Below are positions 1 to 10,232 of a stretch of 64,000 bases of DNA, one piece after another. A program made the position numbers and the translations under genes. The stretch is from NCBI GenBank assembly GCA_944474755.1, contig OX104124.1, positions 5,172,437-5,236,436 of the forward strand. The letters are read 5' to 3'. The notes under the pieces are model-generated. The model saw only the letters and a list, made by a program, of their open reading frames with translations. It was not told the DNA's origin and searched no databases. The stretch's first letter is position 1; each line of letters starts with the position of its first letter. Origin of the DNA: Limnoperna fortunei (Eukaryota; Mollusca; Bivalvia; Mytilida; Modiolidae).

Positions 1-623
1 AATATAGGTCAAGGTGACCTTATTATGGTATGATGTTGGCTACTACCCAAGATGTATCCGTTGACAAAATATCATCCCTCTATGACTTGTAGTTGCTGAT
101 GAGTTGGAAATACAACTGTCTCAGAAGAATACAAGAATATTTTGGCCATATAACATGTATAAGATAAGAAACTAGAAATCCCACAAAGTCAGGAAGGGCC
201 CAATTATAAAAAATCTTAGTTTTTCAAAAAATATTTGATGGAATTGCACAAAAATTAGTATACTGATGCTAATGCATATGCATACTAAATATGAATGGAC
301 TAGCCTTAGTCGTTCATGTTAAACTACAATTGTGGATGCCACCGCCATCTCTTACATCTACATTGGTTATTATGAAAAATTTCAGTCAGTGGACAGTGAC
401 TGCCAGGGCATGGGTACGAAATCGGCATAAATATGAACCATACTGATGCTAATGCATATGCATATGCACAATAAAAATATCAGAAGCCTATAATATTAGT
501 TCCTGAGAAATCTGTTACAGAAATTTTGCCAAATACTGACTGATGGACCAATCTAAAACATTATAATTACTCGCCACAAGTTTGGTGTGTAAGGCATAAT
601 ACAAGTACGTATATAAGCATTAC

Positions 624-825
624 CCATGGCATCTTTCTTGAATCTTCTCCATAGTCGTATCTAATTTCCTCCCCTTCATCTATATCACGTGTGGCAAAAA
701 GGCAAAGTCTTGGGTAATTCTTAATGAGTGTCAGTTTCATTTTTGCATTGCATTCAACTGTTCCCTCTGCAGCATCATTGATTAAGTCGCCTAGTCTTTC
801 ACAAATGCTACTCCTGGCATCAATA
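624..825 (-). CDS. SET-domain exon B, unit 1
   Basis: This 202-bp exon has acceptor TTTAAAG and donor GTAATG. It encodes the C-terminal SET half: IDARSSICERLG, DLINDA, ECNAKMKLTL, NYPRLCLFATRDID, EGEEIRYDYGEDS, and ends KMPW. The LFATRDI strand, the GEE turn and the catalytic-type DYG are all present. The usual Asn-His (NHS) of the SET knot is Asn-Asp here, and the common RLGRLIN is RLGDLIN. Phase fits exon A exactly: one base, then 67 whole codons. If the donor is not used, the frame reads on through VMLIYVLV to a stop about 19 codons later. A last coding exon was not identified; a possible acceptor near position 404 would add only SLSTD before a stop. Confidence 0.8.
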
Positions 826-2163
826 CTTTAAATAAAATATGACTGAAATTATTGAGTCTTGAAAATCATTTGATGGCAGATCAGAAAAGTAACCAATGGT
901 GACACATGGGTGATTGATCCCCTTACTAGAATTGTATAGTATTATGGCAAAGACTTAAGTTAATAGGACAATTTCATAAAAGGTCTTTGTAAACTAGAAA
1001 CTTTGTCTATGAGACGAGGGATACCGTCCAGTTCTGGATATTGCACCTTAAAGGGCCTATAAAACAGGGGTTGAAAATTCCTCTAGTCTGACACCCAGGA
1101 CTTGAGATTTTAAATTTGGGACTTGTCATTATTTCAGAGAAAAAAGTCCAGTGGACCTGCTGTTCAAAGGCTCACAGCATGAACAAAATACCACAAATAT
1201 ACAGACATTTCTACATTTTCTGCTCATATAAAGTAAAATTTAACTCCAGGTTTGAATATTGACCTGCTAAAACATATCAAACATAAATTTGCACATTATT
1301 AAGGTTACTTTTTTCTCAATTTCAAAAATTCTTGACTTGATTTTGGACAATTTTGGGCTTGACAATACAGATTTGAAAAAAACTAGGGCTTGGACATTCG
1401 ACAGAAATTATCAACCCCTGCTAAACCAAGAAGTTAACCAAAGCCTTACATACATATATGTACAGACAGATGTGGTTGCCGTAAAGAAATTTTCAAGAGA
1501 TAGGGTGGTGGCATTGCTAGGACAAATTCTTATCTATTTATCTCAAATTTGATGTTGAATGACGGAGATAACGTGACAGACAATGTGAGTAAATTAAAGA
1601 AGCTTTTACGATGTCAGGCCTTGAGTGAGAATTTAGCATTTTAGCTGATTTGACTTAGTAAACGGGAGCTTATCATGATATCCCCAGCGTTGGTGTCCAG
1701 TTAGGAAGAATGTTAAAGTCCATTCCAGGATACTGACAAGGTCCACATTAATATATATATGGTATTATGGTATGAGTGATAAGCCTAGGGATACTAAGTA
1801 CAATGTTCAAGTATGCCTCTGATGCACTATCATTTTATCATTACAAATGAATGAATTAAGTTCAATTTCTTTTATAAATATTGGAAACATTCAAAATGAT
1901 GATAAGGCCAATATAAAAAATTATCCTACATTCTCACTCATCCCGTCTTGTCATAATTTTTTCATATGCCTCAAAAAATTATTTAGACTTTTTGTCAAAT
2001 TTTGTCATGTTTACTTGCATTTCTTGCATTTCCCACCAAAATGGATAAAAAAAAATAAAATTTGTCCCCCGGACCGAAAGTTTGCAAAAAGTTGGATGAG
2101 ATTCTAAGAATTATTTTATAATGGCCTAATGAATTTTGATTTTTATAAACAGAATTAACATAC

Positions 2164-2314
2164 CATTGGAATCTACCGTTATATCGATAAGCAAAGACAT
2201 AACAGTTTCCATTATGTTCCCCGAGTTTTCCTTCATTTTCATCAATTCTCTCGCCAACATATTCCAGGATAAAATCACCCTTTCTAAAACTTTTTTTGGC
2301 CAACACACCAAAAC
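2164..2314 (-). CDS. SET-domain exon A, unit 1 (intact)
   Basis: This 151-bp minus-strand exon has acceptor TTATAG and donor GTATGT. It encodes the N-terminal half of a SET lysine-methyltransferase domain: FGVLAKKSF, then RKGDFILEYVGE, a short acidic helix, then NCYVFAYRYNGRFQ. The order matches SET domains of the KMT5A/SETD8 type, which methylate lysines with S-adenosylmethionine as methyl donor. The exon takes one base from the exon before it and ends with TG, which joins the T of exon B to give Cys and the motif FQ-C-IDA. This is the only intact exon A in the window. Known from the family: the Gly-rich start and the E-Y-x-G-E strand help build the cofactor pocket. The paralogue and substrate cannot be told from this fragment. 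Confidence 0.8.
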
Positions 2315-3161
2315 CTATAACAATAAAGAAGTGGAGCAGTTGTAAACAACAGCTAATCCATGCGTACGTTAATAATTAAGTCAGGTGGAACATGAAATTC
2401 AAAGTAAAATAGTTCTGGTTGGCACATGTATGTCAGTTACAACCAAAGATGTACCCACCTAGCAAATATCACTCTTTACCACTGATAGTTGCTGAGATAT
2501 ATACATGTACCTGAACCAAACCTTTAACCAAAGTTGCTCATGCTGAAAATATAGGTCAAGGTGACCTTATTATGGTATGATGTTGGCTACTACCCAAGAT
2601 GTATCCGTTGACAAAATATCATCCCTCTACGACTTGTAGTTGCTGATGAGTTGGAAATACAACTGTCTCAGAAGAATACAAGAATATTTTGGCCATATAA
2701 CATGTATAAGATAAGAAACTAGAAATCCCACAAAGTCAGGAAGGGCCCAATTATAAAACATCTTAGTTTTTCAAAAAATATTTGATGGAATTGCACACAA
2801 ATTAGTATACTGATGCTAATGCATATGCATACTAAATATGAATGGACTAGCCTTAGTAGTTCATGTTAAACTACAATTGTGGATGCCACCGCCATCTCTT
2901 ACATCTACATTGATTATGAAAAATTTCAGTCAGTGGACAGTGACTGCCAGGGCATGGGTACGAAATCGGCATAAATATGAACCATACTGATGCTAATGCA
3001 TATGCATAATAAAACTATCAGAAGCCTATAATATTAGTTCCTGAGAAATCTGATACAGAAATTTTGCCAAATACTGACTGATGGACCAATCTAAAACATT
3101 ATAATTACTCGCCACAAGTTTGGTGTGTAAGGCATAATACAAGTACTTATATAAGCATTAC

Positions 3162-3363
3162 CCATGGCATCTTTCTTGAATCTTCTCCATAGTCGTATCT
3201 AATTTCCTCCCCTTCATCTATATCACGTGTGGCAAAAAGGCAAAGTCTTGGGTAATTCTTAATGAGTGACAGTTTCATTTTTGCATTGCATTTAACTGTT
3301 CCCTCTGCAGCATCATTGATTAAGTCGCCTAGTCTTTCACAAATGCTACTCCTGGCATCAATA
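3162..3363 (-). CDS. SET-domain exon B, unit 2
   Basis: This 202-bp copy of SET exon B has the same splice sites and phase as unit 1 and an open frame through KMPW. It differs at few codons: Thr to Ser in KLTL (KLSL), and Glu to Lys before CNAKM. It keeps RLGDLIND and the RYDYGEDS end. It lies downstream of the frameshifted exon A of unit 2, so it would be useful only if spliced to another exon A. With only intact exon A being downstream of it (2164-2314), normal 5'-to-3' splicing cannot supply a good N-terminal half, so it may be a relic. Confidence 0.6.
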
Positions 3364-4701
3364 CTTTAAATAAAATATGACTGAAATTATTGAGTCTTGA
3401 AAATCATTTGATGGCAGATCAGAAAAGTAACCAATGGTGACACATGGGTGATTGATCCCTTTACTAGAATTGTATAGTATTATGGCAAAGACTTAAGTTA
3501 ATAGGACAATTTCATAAAAGGTCTTTGTAAACTAGAAACTTTGTCTATGAGACGAGGGATACCGTCCTGTTCTGGATATTGCACTTTAAAGGGCCTATAA
3601 AACAGGGGTTGAAAATTCCTCTAGTCTGACACCCAGGACTTGAGATTTTAAATTTGGGACTTGTCATTATTTCAGAGAAAAAAGTCCAGTGGACCTGCTG
3701 TTCAAAGGCTCACAGCATGAACAAAATACCACAAATATACAGACATTTCTACATTTTCTGCTCATATAAAGTAAAATTTAACTCCAGGTTTGAATATTGA
3801 CCTGCTAAAACATATCAAACATAAATTTGCACATTATTAAGGTTACTTTTTTCTCAATTTCAAAAATTCTTGACTTGATTTTGGACAATTTTGGGCTTGA
3901 CAATACAGATTTGAAAAAAACTAGGGCTTGGACATTCGACAGAAATTATCAACCCCTGCTAAACCAAGAAGTTAACCAAAGCCTTACATACATATATGTA
4001 CAGACAGATGTGGTTGCCGTAAAGAAATTTTCAAGAGATAGGGTGGTGGCATTGCTAGGACAAATTCTTATCTATTTATCTCAAATTTGATGTTGAATGA
4101 CGGAGATAACGTGACAGACAATGTGAGTAAATTAAAGAAGCTTTTACGATGTCAGGCCTTGAGTGAGAATTTAGCATTTTAGCTGATTTGACTTAGTAAA
4201 CGGGAGCTTATCATGATATCCCCAGCGTTGGTGTCCAGTTAGGAAGAATGTTAAAGTCCATTCCAGGATACTGACAAGGTCCACATTAATATATATATGG
4301 TATTATGGTATGAGTGATAAGCCTAGGGATACTAAGTACAATGTTCAAGTATGCCTCTGATGCACTATCATTTTATCATTACAAATGAATGAATTAAGTT
4401 CAATTTCTTTTATAAATATTGGAAACATTCAAAATGATGATAAGGCCAATATAAAAAATTATCCTACATTCTCACTCATCCCGTCTTGTCATAATTTTTT
4501 CATATGCCTCAAAAAATTATTTAGACTTTTTGTCAAATTTTGTCATGTTTACTTGCATTTCTTGCATTTCCCACCAAAATGGATAAAAAAAAATAAAATT
4601 TGTCCCCCGGACCCAAATTTTGCAAAAAGTTGGATGAGATTCTAAGAATTATTTTATTATGGCCTAATGAATTTTGATTTTTATAAACAGAATTAACATA
4701 C

Positions 4702-4850
4702 CATTGGAATCTACCGTTATATCGATAAGCAGACATAACAGTTTCCATTATGTTCCCCGAGTTTTCCTTCATTTTCATCAATTCTCTCGCCAACATATTC
4801 CAGGATAAAATCACCCTTTCTAAAACTTTTTTTGGCCAACACACCAAAAC
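4702..4850 (-). pseudogene. SET-domain exon A, unit 2 (2-bp frameshift)
   Basis: This is the second copy of SET exon A, with the same acceptor and donor. It is 149 bp instead of 151. Two bases are missing after the Cys-Tyr-Val part (TATGTCTGCTT where unit 1 has TATGTCTTTGCTT). This moves the rest of the exon out of frame, so a transcript using this copy cannot encode a full SET domain. The rest is nearly identical to unit 1, so the duplication and the damage are recent. A sequencing or assembly indel is the main alternative. Confidence 0.75.
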
Positions 4851-5083
4851 CTATAACAATAAAGAAGTGGAGCAGTTGTAAACAACAGCTAATCCATGCG
4901 TCCGTTAATAATTAAGTCAGGTGGAACATGAAATTCAACGTAAAATAGTTCTGGTTGGCACATGTATGTCAGTTACAACCAAAGATGTACCCACCTAGCA
5001 AATATCACTCTTTACCACTGATAGTTGCTGAGATATATACATGTACCTGAACCAAACCTTTAACCAAAGTTGCTCATGCTGAA

Positions 5084-5680
5084 AATATAGGTCAAGGTGA
5101 CCTTATTATGGTATGATGTTGGCTACTACCCAAGATGTATCCGTTGACAAAATATCATTCCTCTACGACTTGTAGTTGCTGATGAGTTGGAAATACAACT
5201 GTCTCAGAAGAATACAAGAATATTTTGGCCATATAACATGTATAAGATAAGAAAGTAGAAATCCCACAAAGTCAGGAAGGGCCCAATTATAAAAAATCTT
5301 AGTTTTTCAAAAAATATTTGATGGAATTGCACACAAATTAGTATACTGATGCTAATGCATATGCATACTAAATATGAATGGACTAGCCTTAGTAGTTCAT
5401 GTTAAACTACAATTGTGGATGCCACCGCCAACTCTTACATCTACATTGATTATGAAAAATTTCAGTCAGTGGACAGTGACTGCCAGGGCATGGGTACGAA
5501 ATCGGCATAAATATGAACCATACTGATGCTAATGCATATGCATAATAAAAATATCAGAAGCCTATAATATTAGTTCCTGAGAAATCTGATACAGAAATTT
5601 TGCCAAATACTGACTGATGGACCAATCTAAAACATTATAATTACTCGCCACAAGTTTGGTGTGTAAGGCATAATACAAGT
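5084..5680. repeat. Tandem unit, copy 3, left piece
   Basis: This is the start of a third unit, matching copy 1 positions 1 to about 605. It is cut by the insertion that begins at 5681. Confidence 0.92.
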
Positions 5681-7585
5681 GTGGAAGAATTTGATATTGA
5701 GACATATGGGGTGCTGAGTAATAAAACTAAGTTTTCTTTTAAGTTTTTAGACTAAAACTTCCAAATGAGATCAAAACATAAAGCACAATGGTTATTTTAA
5801 TAAAAAAATAAAAATACAAAATGGAAAGATAAGTATTATGGATTTAAAAAAAATAATAATAACACAATTCACACTTTATCAAAAAAGAAAATCATGAAAA
5901 TGTGACATGGAGAACATGGTATGTCAGGAATTGTTGGTGTGAGCCCATGTTTAGTCTCTACTGATCAAATTTACGTTTTAATTGATAAATATATAATTTT
6001 ACTTTCATTTTCAATCATGTTTGTATATTTTTGATGCTTAGAAATATTTTTATTGAGTCATAAAAATGTGTGTTACGTATGTAACTTTTAGTGTCCACAT
6101 GAAGGTCTAAACCAAAATTAACATTATGAATACTCCTAAGAAGTACAGTCTTAGAAAGTCATTTCCTAGCAGGTATTGAAAGGTTTTAAGCATGAAACAT
6201 TATCAGTTTCATTATCTGAAGTCAAATGCAGGTATAATTATAATTTTCTATCAAAGCTGAATTTTGTCGTCAGAAAGTTACGAACGTAACTTTACCTGTT
6301 AATTGGTAATGATACCACACTATAGCGTGAATAGGTTTTTGATTCTATTAATAGACAAGGTGGTTTCCGCAATTTCGCATTTGTCTCAACTTGTGCACAA
6401 TAAAGCGTGACGTAATTCACACTTTTCCTGTCGTGTCCACATGATGGAGATGGGTGACGAACGTAACGATGTACGAAATTTCAACAATTTTTACAGTTAA
6501 CTTATGAAGCTGATATAATTTAAGAATACTGTAGCATTCATTATTGCTTTTGTCAAGTTTAAATGGATTTTACGACATTTTTATGCATTAATCTTTGTTT
6601 ATTAGGATCATTTGCATTGCTTTCTTCGGTAATGATGTGTATATTCCGATGTTACGAACATAACGCATTGTCGTTTAAAACAGCTGCTGAACCAAAATTA
6701 GTAGTCTTGAGACATTTAAACTATTGTAAAGTGTGTTGTTGTTTTGATTTTGAACGGTGACCTAATCACAATTAATATTAAAACTAAATAGTTGCCTTCA
6801 TTACGACGACAAAAGAAAATTTGTGTCTAATGTTACGAACGTTGTTTGAACTCATGAATAAAGACTTAAGACAATAGTTATACACAGTAATGTATGAGTA
6901 ATGGTTAAATCTAACGATAGCCATGTTGTATTAATTAAGAACAAATTAGCCAAAATCAGAGCTACACACAGAAAAGGATATCGTTCTGTTCATTACATAC
7001 GACCCCATATTTGACCCCAATGAAAAAAATATTGTTGGTGTCCATGTTCTTAACAAACATTCACTATTTTCTTTCAATTCCCATAAAATCTTGTGAAGAA
7101 AATAACAGAAAGTGTTTTTCTTAGTTTTGAGCCAGATAATAAATTCTTCCTCTTGTTGATTTCACAAGAACACTTTTCAGAAATCTAAAATTAAAATGTA
7201 CAATCACTTGAGCGTTTGTAAGTAACGGTGTCCTAAATTTGTATGGACTTAATTCAATCCCAGGATTTGAGTTTTCTCAAATTAAGACAGGAGTTCAGTT
7301 GTGTTTTAGTTCAAAATATTATTAAACACAAGGAAACAGCAATATGATTACATATATGAATAAAGTGAGTGGTACTTGGACACCATGTAACCAACAGAAC
7401 GGACAAATGGTGGTATGTAAAAAATCAAAATTGTAAGTGACACGAGACACAATTTATCTATCCACCTAGGTTTTCTAAAACTGAAAATATAGTACTTTAA
7501 GAAAACAACCACATATTATATAAAAAAGACATATTTTTTTTACTTTTAATGTCACACTTTGTGTCCGAATATTGAATTCTTCCAC
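5681..7585. mobile_element. 1.9-kb inverted-repeat DNA element (non-autonomous)
   Basis: The ends are inverted copies: GTGGAAGAATTTGATATTGA on the left, and on the right GTGTCCGAATATTGAATTCTTCCAC, read as its reverse complement. The flanks repeat AAGT (5677-5680 and 7586-7589), as expected for a 4-bp target duplication. ACAAGT is also shared, so a 6-bp duplication with shorter inverted repeats is possible. Copies 1 and 2 of the host unit give the uninterrupted site. No transposase was seen. Inside are five near-palindromes of the type GTTACGAACGTAAC (6072, 6279, 6453, 6650, 6833) and several GTGTCCACATG/GTGTCCATG words, which may be protein-binding repeats. The superfamily is not assigned. 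Confidence 0.8.
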
Positions 7586-8206
7586 AAGTACGTATATAAG
7601 CATTACCCATGGCATCTTTCTTGAATCTTCTCCATAGTCGTATCTAATTTCCTCCCCTTCATCTATATCGCGTGTGGCAAAAAGGCAAAGTCTTGGGTAA
7701 TTCTTAATGAGTGTCAGTTTCATTTTTGCATTGCATTCAACTGTTCCCTCTGCAGCATCATTGATTAAGCCGCCTAGTCTTTCACAAATGCTACTCCTGG
7801 CATCAATACTTTAAATAAAATATGACTGAAATTATTGAGTCTTGAAAATCATTTGATGGCAGATCAGAAAAGTAACCAATGGTGACACATGGGTGATTGA
7901 TCCCTTTACTAGAATTGTATAGTATTATGGCAAAGACTTAAGTTAATAGGACAATTTCATAAAAGGTCTTTGTAAACTAGAAACTTTGTCTATGAGACGA
8001 GGGATACCGTCCTGTTCTGGATATTGCACCTTAAAGGGCCTATAAAACAGGGGTTGAAAATTCCTCTAGTCTGACACCCAGGACTTGAGATTTTAAATTT
8101 GGGACTTGTCATTATTTCAGAGAAAAAAGTCCAGTGGACCTGCTGTTCAAAGGCTCACAGCATGAACAAAATACCACAAATATACAGACATTTCTACATT
8201 TTCTGC
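7586..8206. repeat. Tandem unit, copy 3, right piece
   Basis: The third unit resumes after the insertion, matching copy 1 from about 602 to 1224, and includes exon B. It then stops abruptly at TTTTCTGCT. The part that would hold exon A is missing. Confidence 0.92.
7607..7808 (-). CDS. SET-domain exon B, unit 3 (orphan copy)
   Basis: This is the third copy of SET exon B: 202 bp, frame open, ends KMPW with donor GTAATG. It reads RLGGLIND where units 1 and 2 have RLGDLIND. No exon A lies between it and the upstream exon at 8539-8637, because unit 3 breaks off at about 8206. The 1.9-kb insertion starts 21 bp beyond its donor. It is probably a non-functional leftover or an exon that is skipped. 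If the donor is ignored, the frame continues about 33 codons into the inserted element. Confidence 0.55.
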
Positions 8207-8290
8207 TGATACTAATGCATATGCATACCAAATATGAATGGCCTAGCATAAGTAGTTCATGTTAAACTACAACTGTGGAGGCCGCCGCCT
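8207..8290. repeat. Detached diverged fragment of the tandem unit
   Basis: This is about 84 bp resembling copy 1 positions 264-347: the ATGCATATGCAT palindrome, then AAATATGAATGG and TAGTTCATGTTAAACTACAA. It is more diverged than the three units and is joined directly to the broken end of copy 3, so it marks a rearrangement joint. Confidence 0.75.
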
Positions 8291-8538
8291 ACACCATCCC
8301 CAAGTCTCACCTTCTGCGAGACAAACATCAAAAACACACCAAAATCGAACGCTTCTTACTCTTTTGATGCTTATTGTTGTATGCAAAAATCATTTGAATC
8401 AATTTAGGCATACCTGAGTTATCGTATGACACAGAAAAGTGTAAGGGACAGACAGAGTGATTACTATAGGGCACGCCACTTTTCGTGGCTGGGCCCTAAT
8501 AAACATTTATATTATAAGTTCATATTACATGTACATAC

Positions 8539-8637
8539 CAATATGTTTAGAGATAAAAGCTTTCTCTATTCCTTCTTGGTCGAGTCCAGTCTGGCACCAA
8601 TATTCAGCCCAGCCTAATGCAATGGTGAACATCTCTT
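8539..8637 (-). CDS. Upstream exon of the SET-domain gene (partial gene)
   Basis: This 99-bp minus-strand exon is bounded by an acceptor (TTTACAG) and a consensus donor (GTATGTAC). It encodes 32 full codons beginning EMFTIALGWAEYWCQ and ending EKAFISKHI, then one base, G. That base plus the first two bases of SET exon A (GT) makes a Gly codon. The join reads SKHI-G-FGVLAKKSF, the usual start of a SET domain (a Gly-x-Gly before the first strand). The sequence directly shows the splice sites, the open frame and the phase match; that it is joined to exon A is inference. The next exon downstream on this strand is exon B of unit 3, which does not match its phase, so a sensible transcript would skip it and use an exon A from unit 1 or 2. 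The true start codon and N-terminal exons were not found. Confidence 0.6.
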
Positions 8638-8789
8638 CTGTAAAGCACAAAAATGAAAGAATCGAACTAAAAACCCAACAGTTATTTTAACTACTGCTAT
8701 AAATGCTGTAATCTTTAAAAGGGTGAACTTAAATGTGGTATATTATCTAAGTTTCCACAGAACAAATCGTAATTTTGTACTTGAACTTT

Positions 8790-9277
8790 AGTGATGTAAC
8801 ATGACACAAAATATATCAAGCTGCATCAGGTTAAGTAAGAGTAACATGGACACAAAAATGGTGTCAAGTTACATCTTACAGCATACATTGACTGCATTAT
8901 TTCCAAACTTAGTTCATTTCCTGTGGATATACTTTAAAAAGTAAGGACTCGTGGAAATGTAGAGCCTACCATAAAAACTGTCAAACGATTTTGTTTTTGA
9001 CAAAGTCAGCACACAGTTACAACCCAAGATGTAAAATGGACACTTACTTAAGCTACATACGATGTAACATGGACACAATACCTAGTTTTATAAATAACAG
9101 AATTATAGCTGGGGAAACTTGCAAATCCCCTAAGACGGAACATTCCTACAAAACAGGTACTGTACTCTTGATATCCATGCAAACTACTTTCTTCTAAAGA
9201 GTGTTATACTTTTTCACTTAGATGTAACATGGACACGAAACAAAATTATATTTTTTCCTTTCCATGTTACATCTTGG
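8790..9277. repeat. Cluster of GATGTAACATGGACAC motifs
   Basis: At least six copies of GATGTAACATGGACAC or close variants occur at about 8792, 8841, 9031, 9061, 9221 and, inverted, 9262-9275, with a degenerate inverted one at 8861. Spacing is irregular, so this is not a simple tandem repeat. The same word family (GGACACCATGTAAC, GTGTCCATG) occurs in the 1.9-kb element at 5681-7585. I infer subterminal binding sites of a DNA transposon, but no clear ends were found. Confidence 0.5.
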
Positions 9278-9574
9278 AAGCCATTATTGAAATTCAGCAT
9301 TCATGTACTGTACTTTTTGCAAATAATGCCCAATAAAGATACTTTAACTACTTCTACATCATGTCTGCCTCTGTTTAATAATTGCTGTCTATTATATAGC
9401 GTGGTATTCATAAAATCTCTGCAAGTCAATGCTGATACATTGGGTGGTGCAGTCTTCGCGAAATATACAGGCAGATTAATTTCATGAGACGCTGTCTGAT
9501 GATTCTTTGTTTTGCGCCTGACAATCAGTTGACCTTTTTATCTTCTTAATTTACTTAACTTAATCGAAAGGCAC

Positions 9575-9785
9575 CACAAAATTAGTGTTAATTTTACTTG
9601 ACACCGGTATTCCATGGTTATTCTCCTTTAATTATAATCGCGCATTTTGATTGGACAAAGCATCTATTCTAATATATAAACCGGTGTCATACAAAATCAG
9701 GACCGGAATCAAATTTTGATCTACAAATAAAATGAAGATAAAGAAGGCTGTTCTAATTTTCAAACTGAGTTTTTGAATTTTGAAA
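9575..9785 (+). repeat. Dispersed repeat, copy 1 of a pair
   Basis: This is about 200 bp sharing long blocks with 35625-35840: GTTAATTTTACTT, CGCGCATTTTGATTG, TGGTGTCATA, AAAATCAGGAC, GGAATCA and TTTTGATCTACA, in the same order and direction. It looks like an old interspersed repeat; class unknown. Confidence 0.7.
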
Positions 9786-10232
9786 ATATATTGAAAATAG
9801 TAGAGATTGACATTATTATTACCCTACTCAGAAACTCTTAAGGTAATTACATTGGTTGAATATATTTATTTTTAATACTTGCTTATGTTTCAATCAATAT
9901 TGTTAACTGTGTTATATGTTAAAAATTTTAATTGATAATAAGTAAAATGGATTTGATCGAAAACCCAAATTGAAACATTGACTTTCTTATAATTTTGCCT
10001 AACATCAAACTCAAATGTAAATATATTGAGATATTTATAAAAAATCTTTTATCTGTATGTAATAATTAAAATCAAGTAGTGATTTAACAAATAATTTGTG
10101 ATCTCAAACACAAAGATTTTTTAACTGAATTTGTCATGAGTATTGTTGTATTGAAAATTTCGGTCCGGTACAATTGTCTTCGGTCAGGCAGGTGGACATG
10201 GATGGCCGGACCGAATGTCAGGCATGTCATTT

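Larger units (their letters stand above)
1..2547. repeat. Tandem 2.54-kb unit, copy 1
   Basis: This is the first unit of a tandem array that starts at or before the window edge. It begins AATATAGGTCAAGGTGACC, and the same start recurs at 2548 and 5084. It holds SET exons B and A on the minus strand. Inside it, a 24-bp stretch with the palindrome ATGCATATGCAT occurs twice, 180 bp apart (261 and 441). The open frames at 1289-1552 and 1847-2107 recur in copy 2 but match nothing I recognise. Confidence 0.95.
2548..5083. repeat. Tandem 2.54-kb unit, copy 2
   Basis: This is the second unit, near-identical to copy 1 with scattered substitutions and small indels. One indel is the 2-bp loss in exon A. 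High identity in introns as well as exons means the duplication is young or kept alike by gene conversion. Confidence 0.95.
8700..10130. other. Intergenic or intronic DNA, AT-rich
   Basis: Apart from the motif cluster at 8790-9277 and the dispersed repeat at 9575-9785, nothing coding was recognised. Just before it, 8464-8500 forms a hairpin (TAGGGCACGCCAC...GTGGCTGGGCCCTA). Confidence 0.6.

Noticed and set aside
404..421. Last coding exon of the SET gene (SLSTD then stop)
   Set aside because: The acceptor lacks a pyrimidine tract and five residues cannot be judged. Mentioned under exon B only.
1289..1552. 87-residue plus frame conserved in units 1 and 2 (3827-4090)
   Set aside because: Identical only because the units are near-identical. 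It lies opposite the intron of the SET gene and has no recognised domain.
6563..6760. 65-residue frame with a hydrophobic start inside the 1.9-kb insertion
   Set aside because: No domain, and AT-rich DNA commonly yields hydrophobic frames. Not a transposase.
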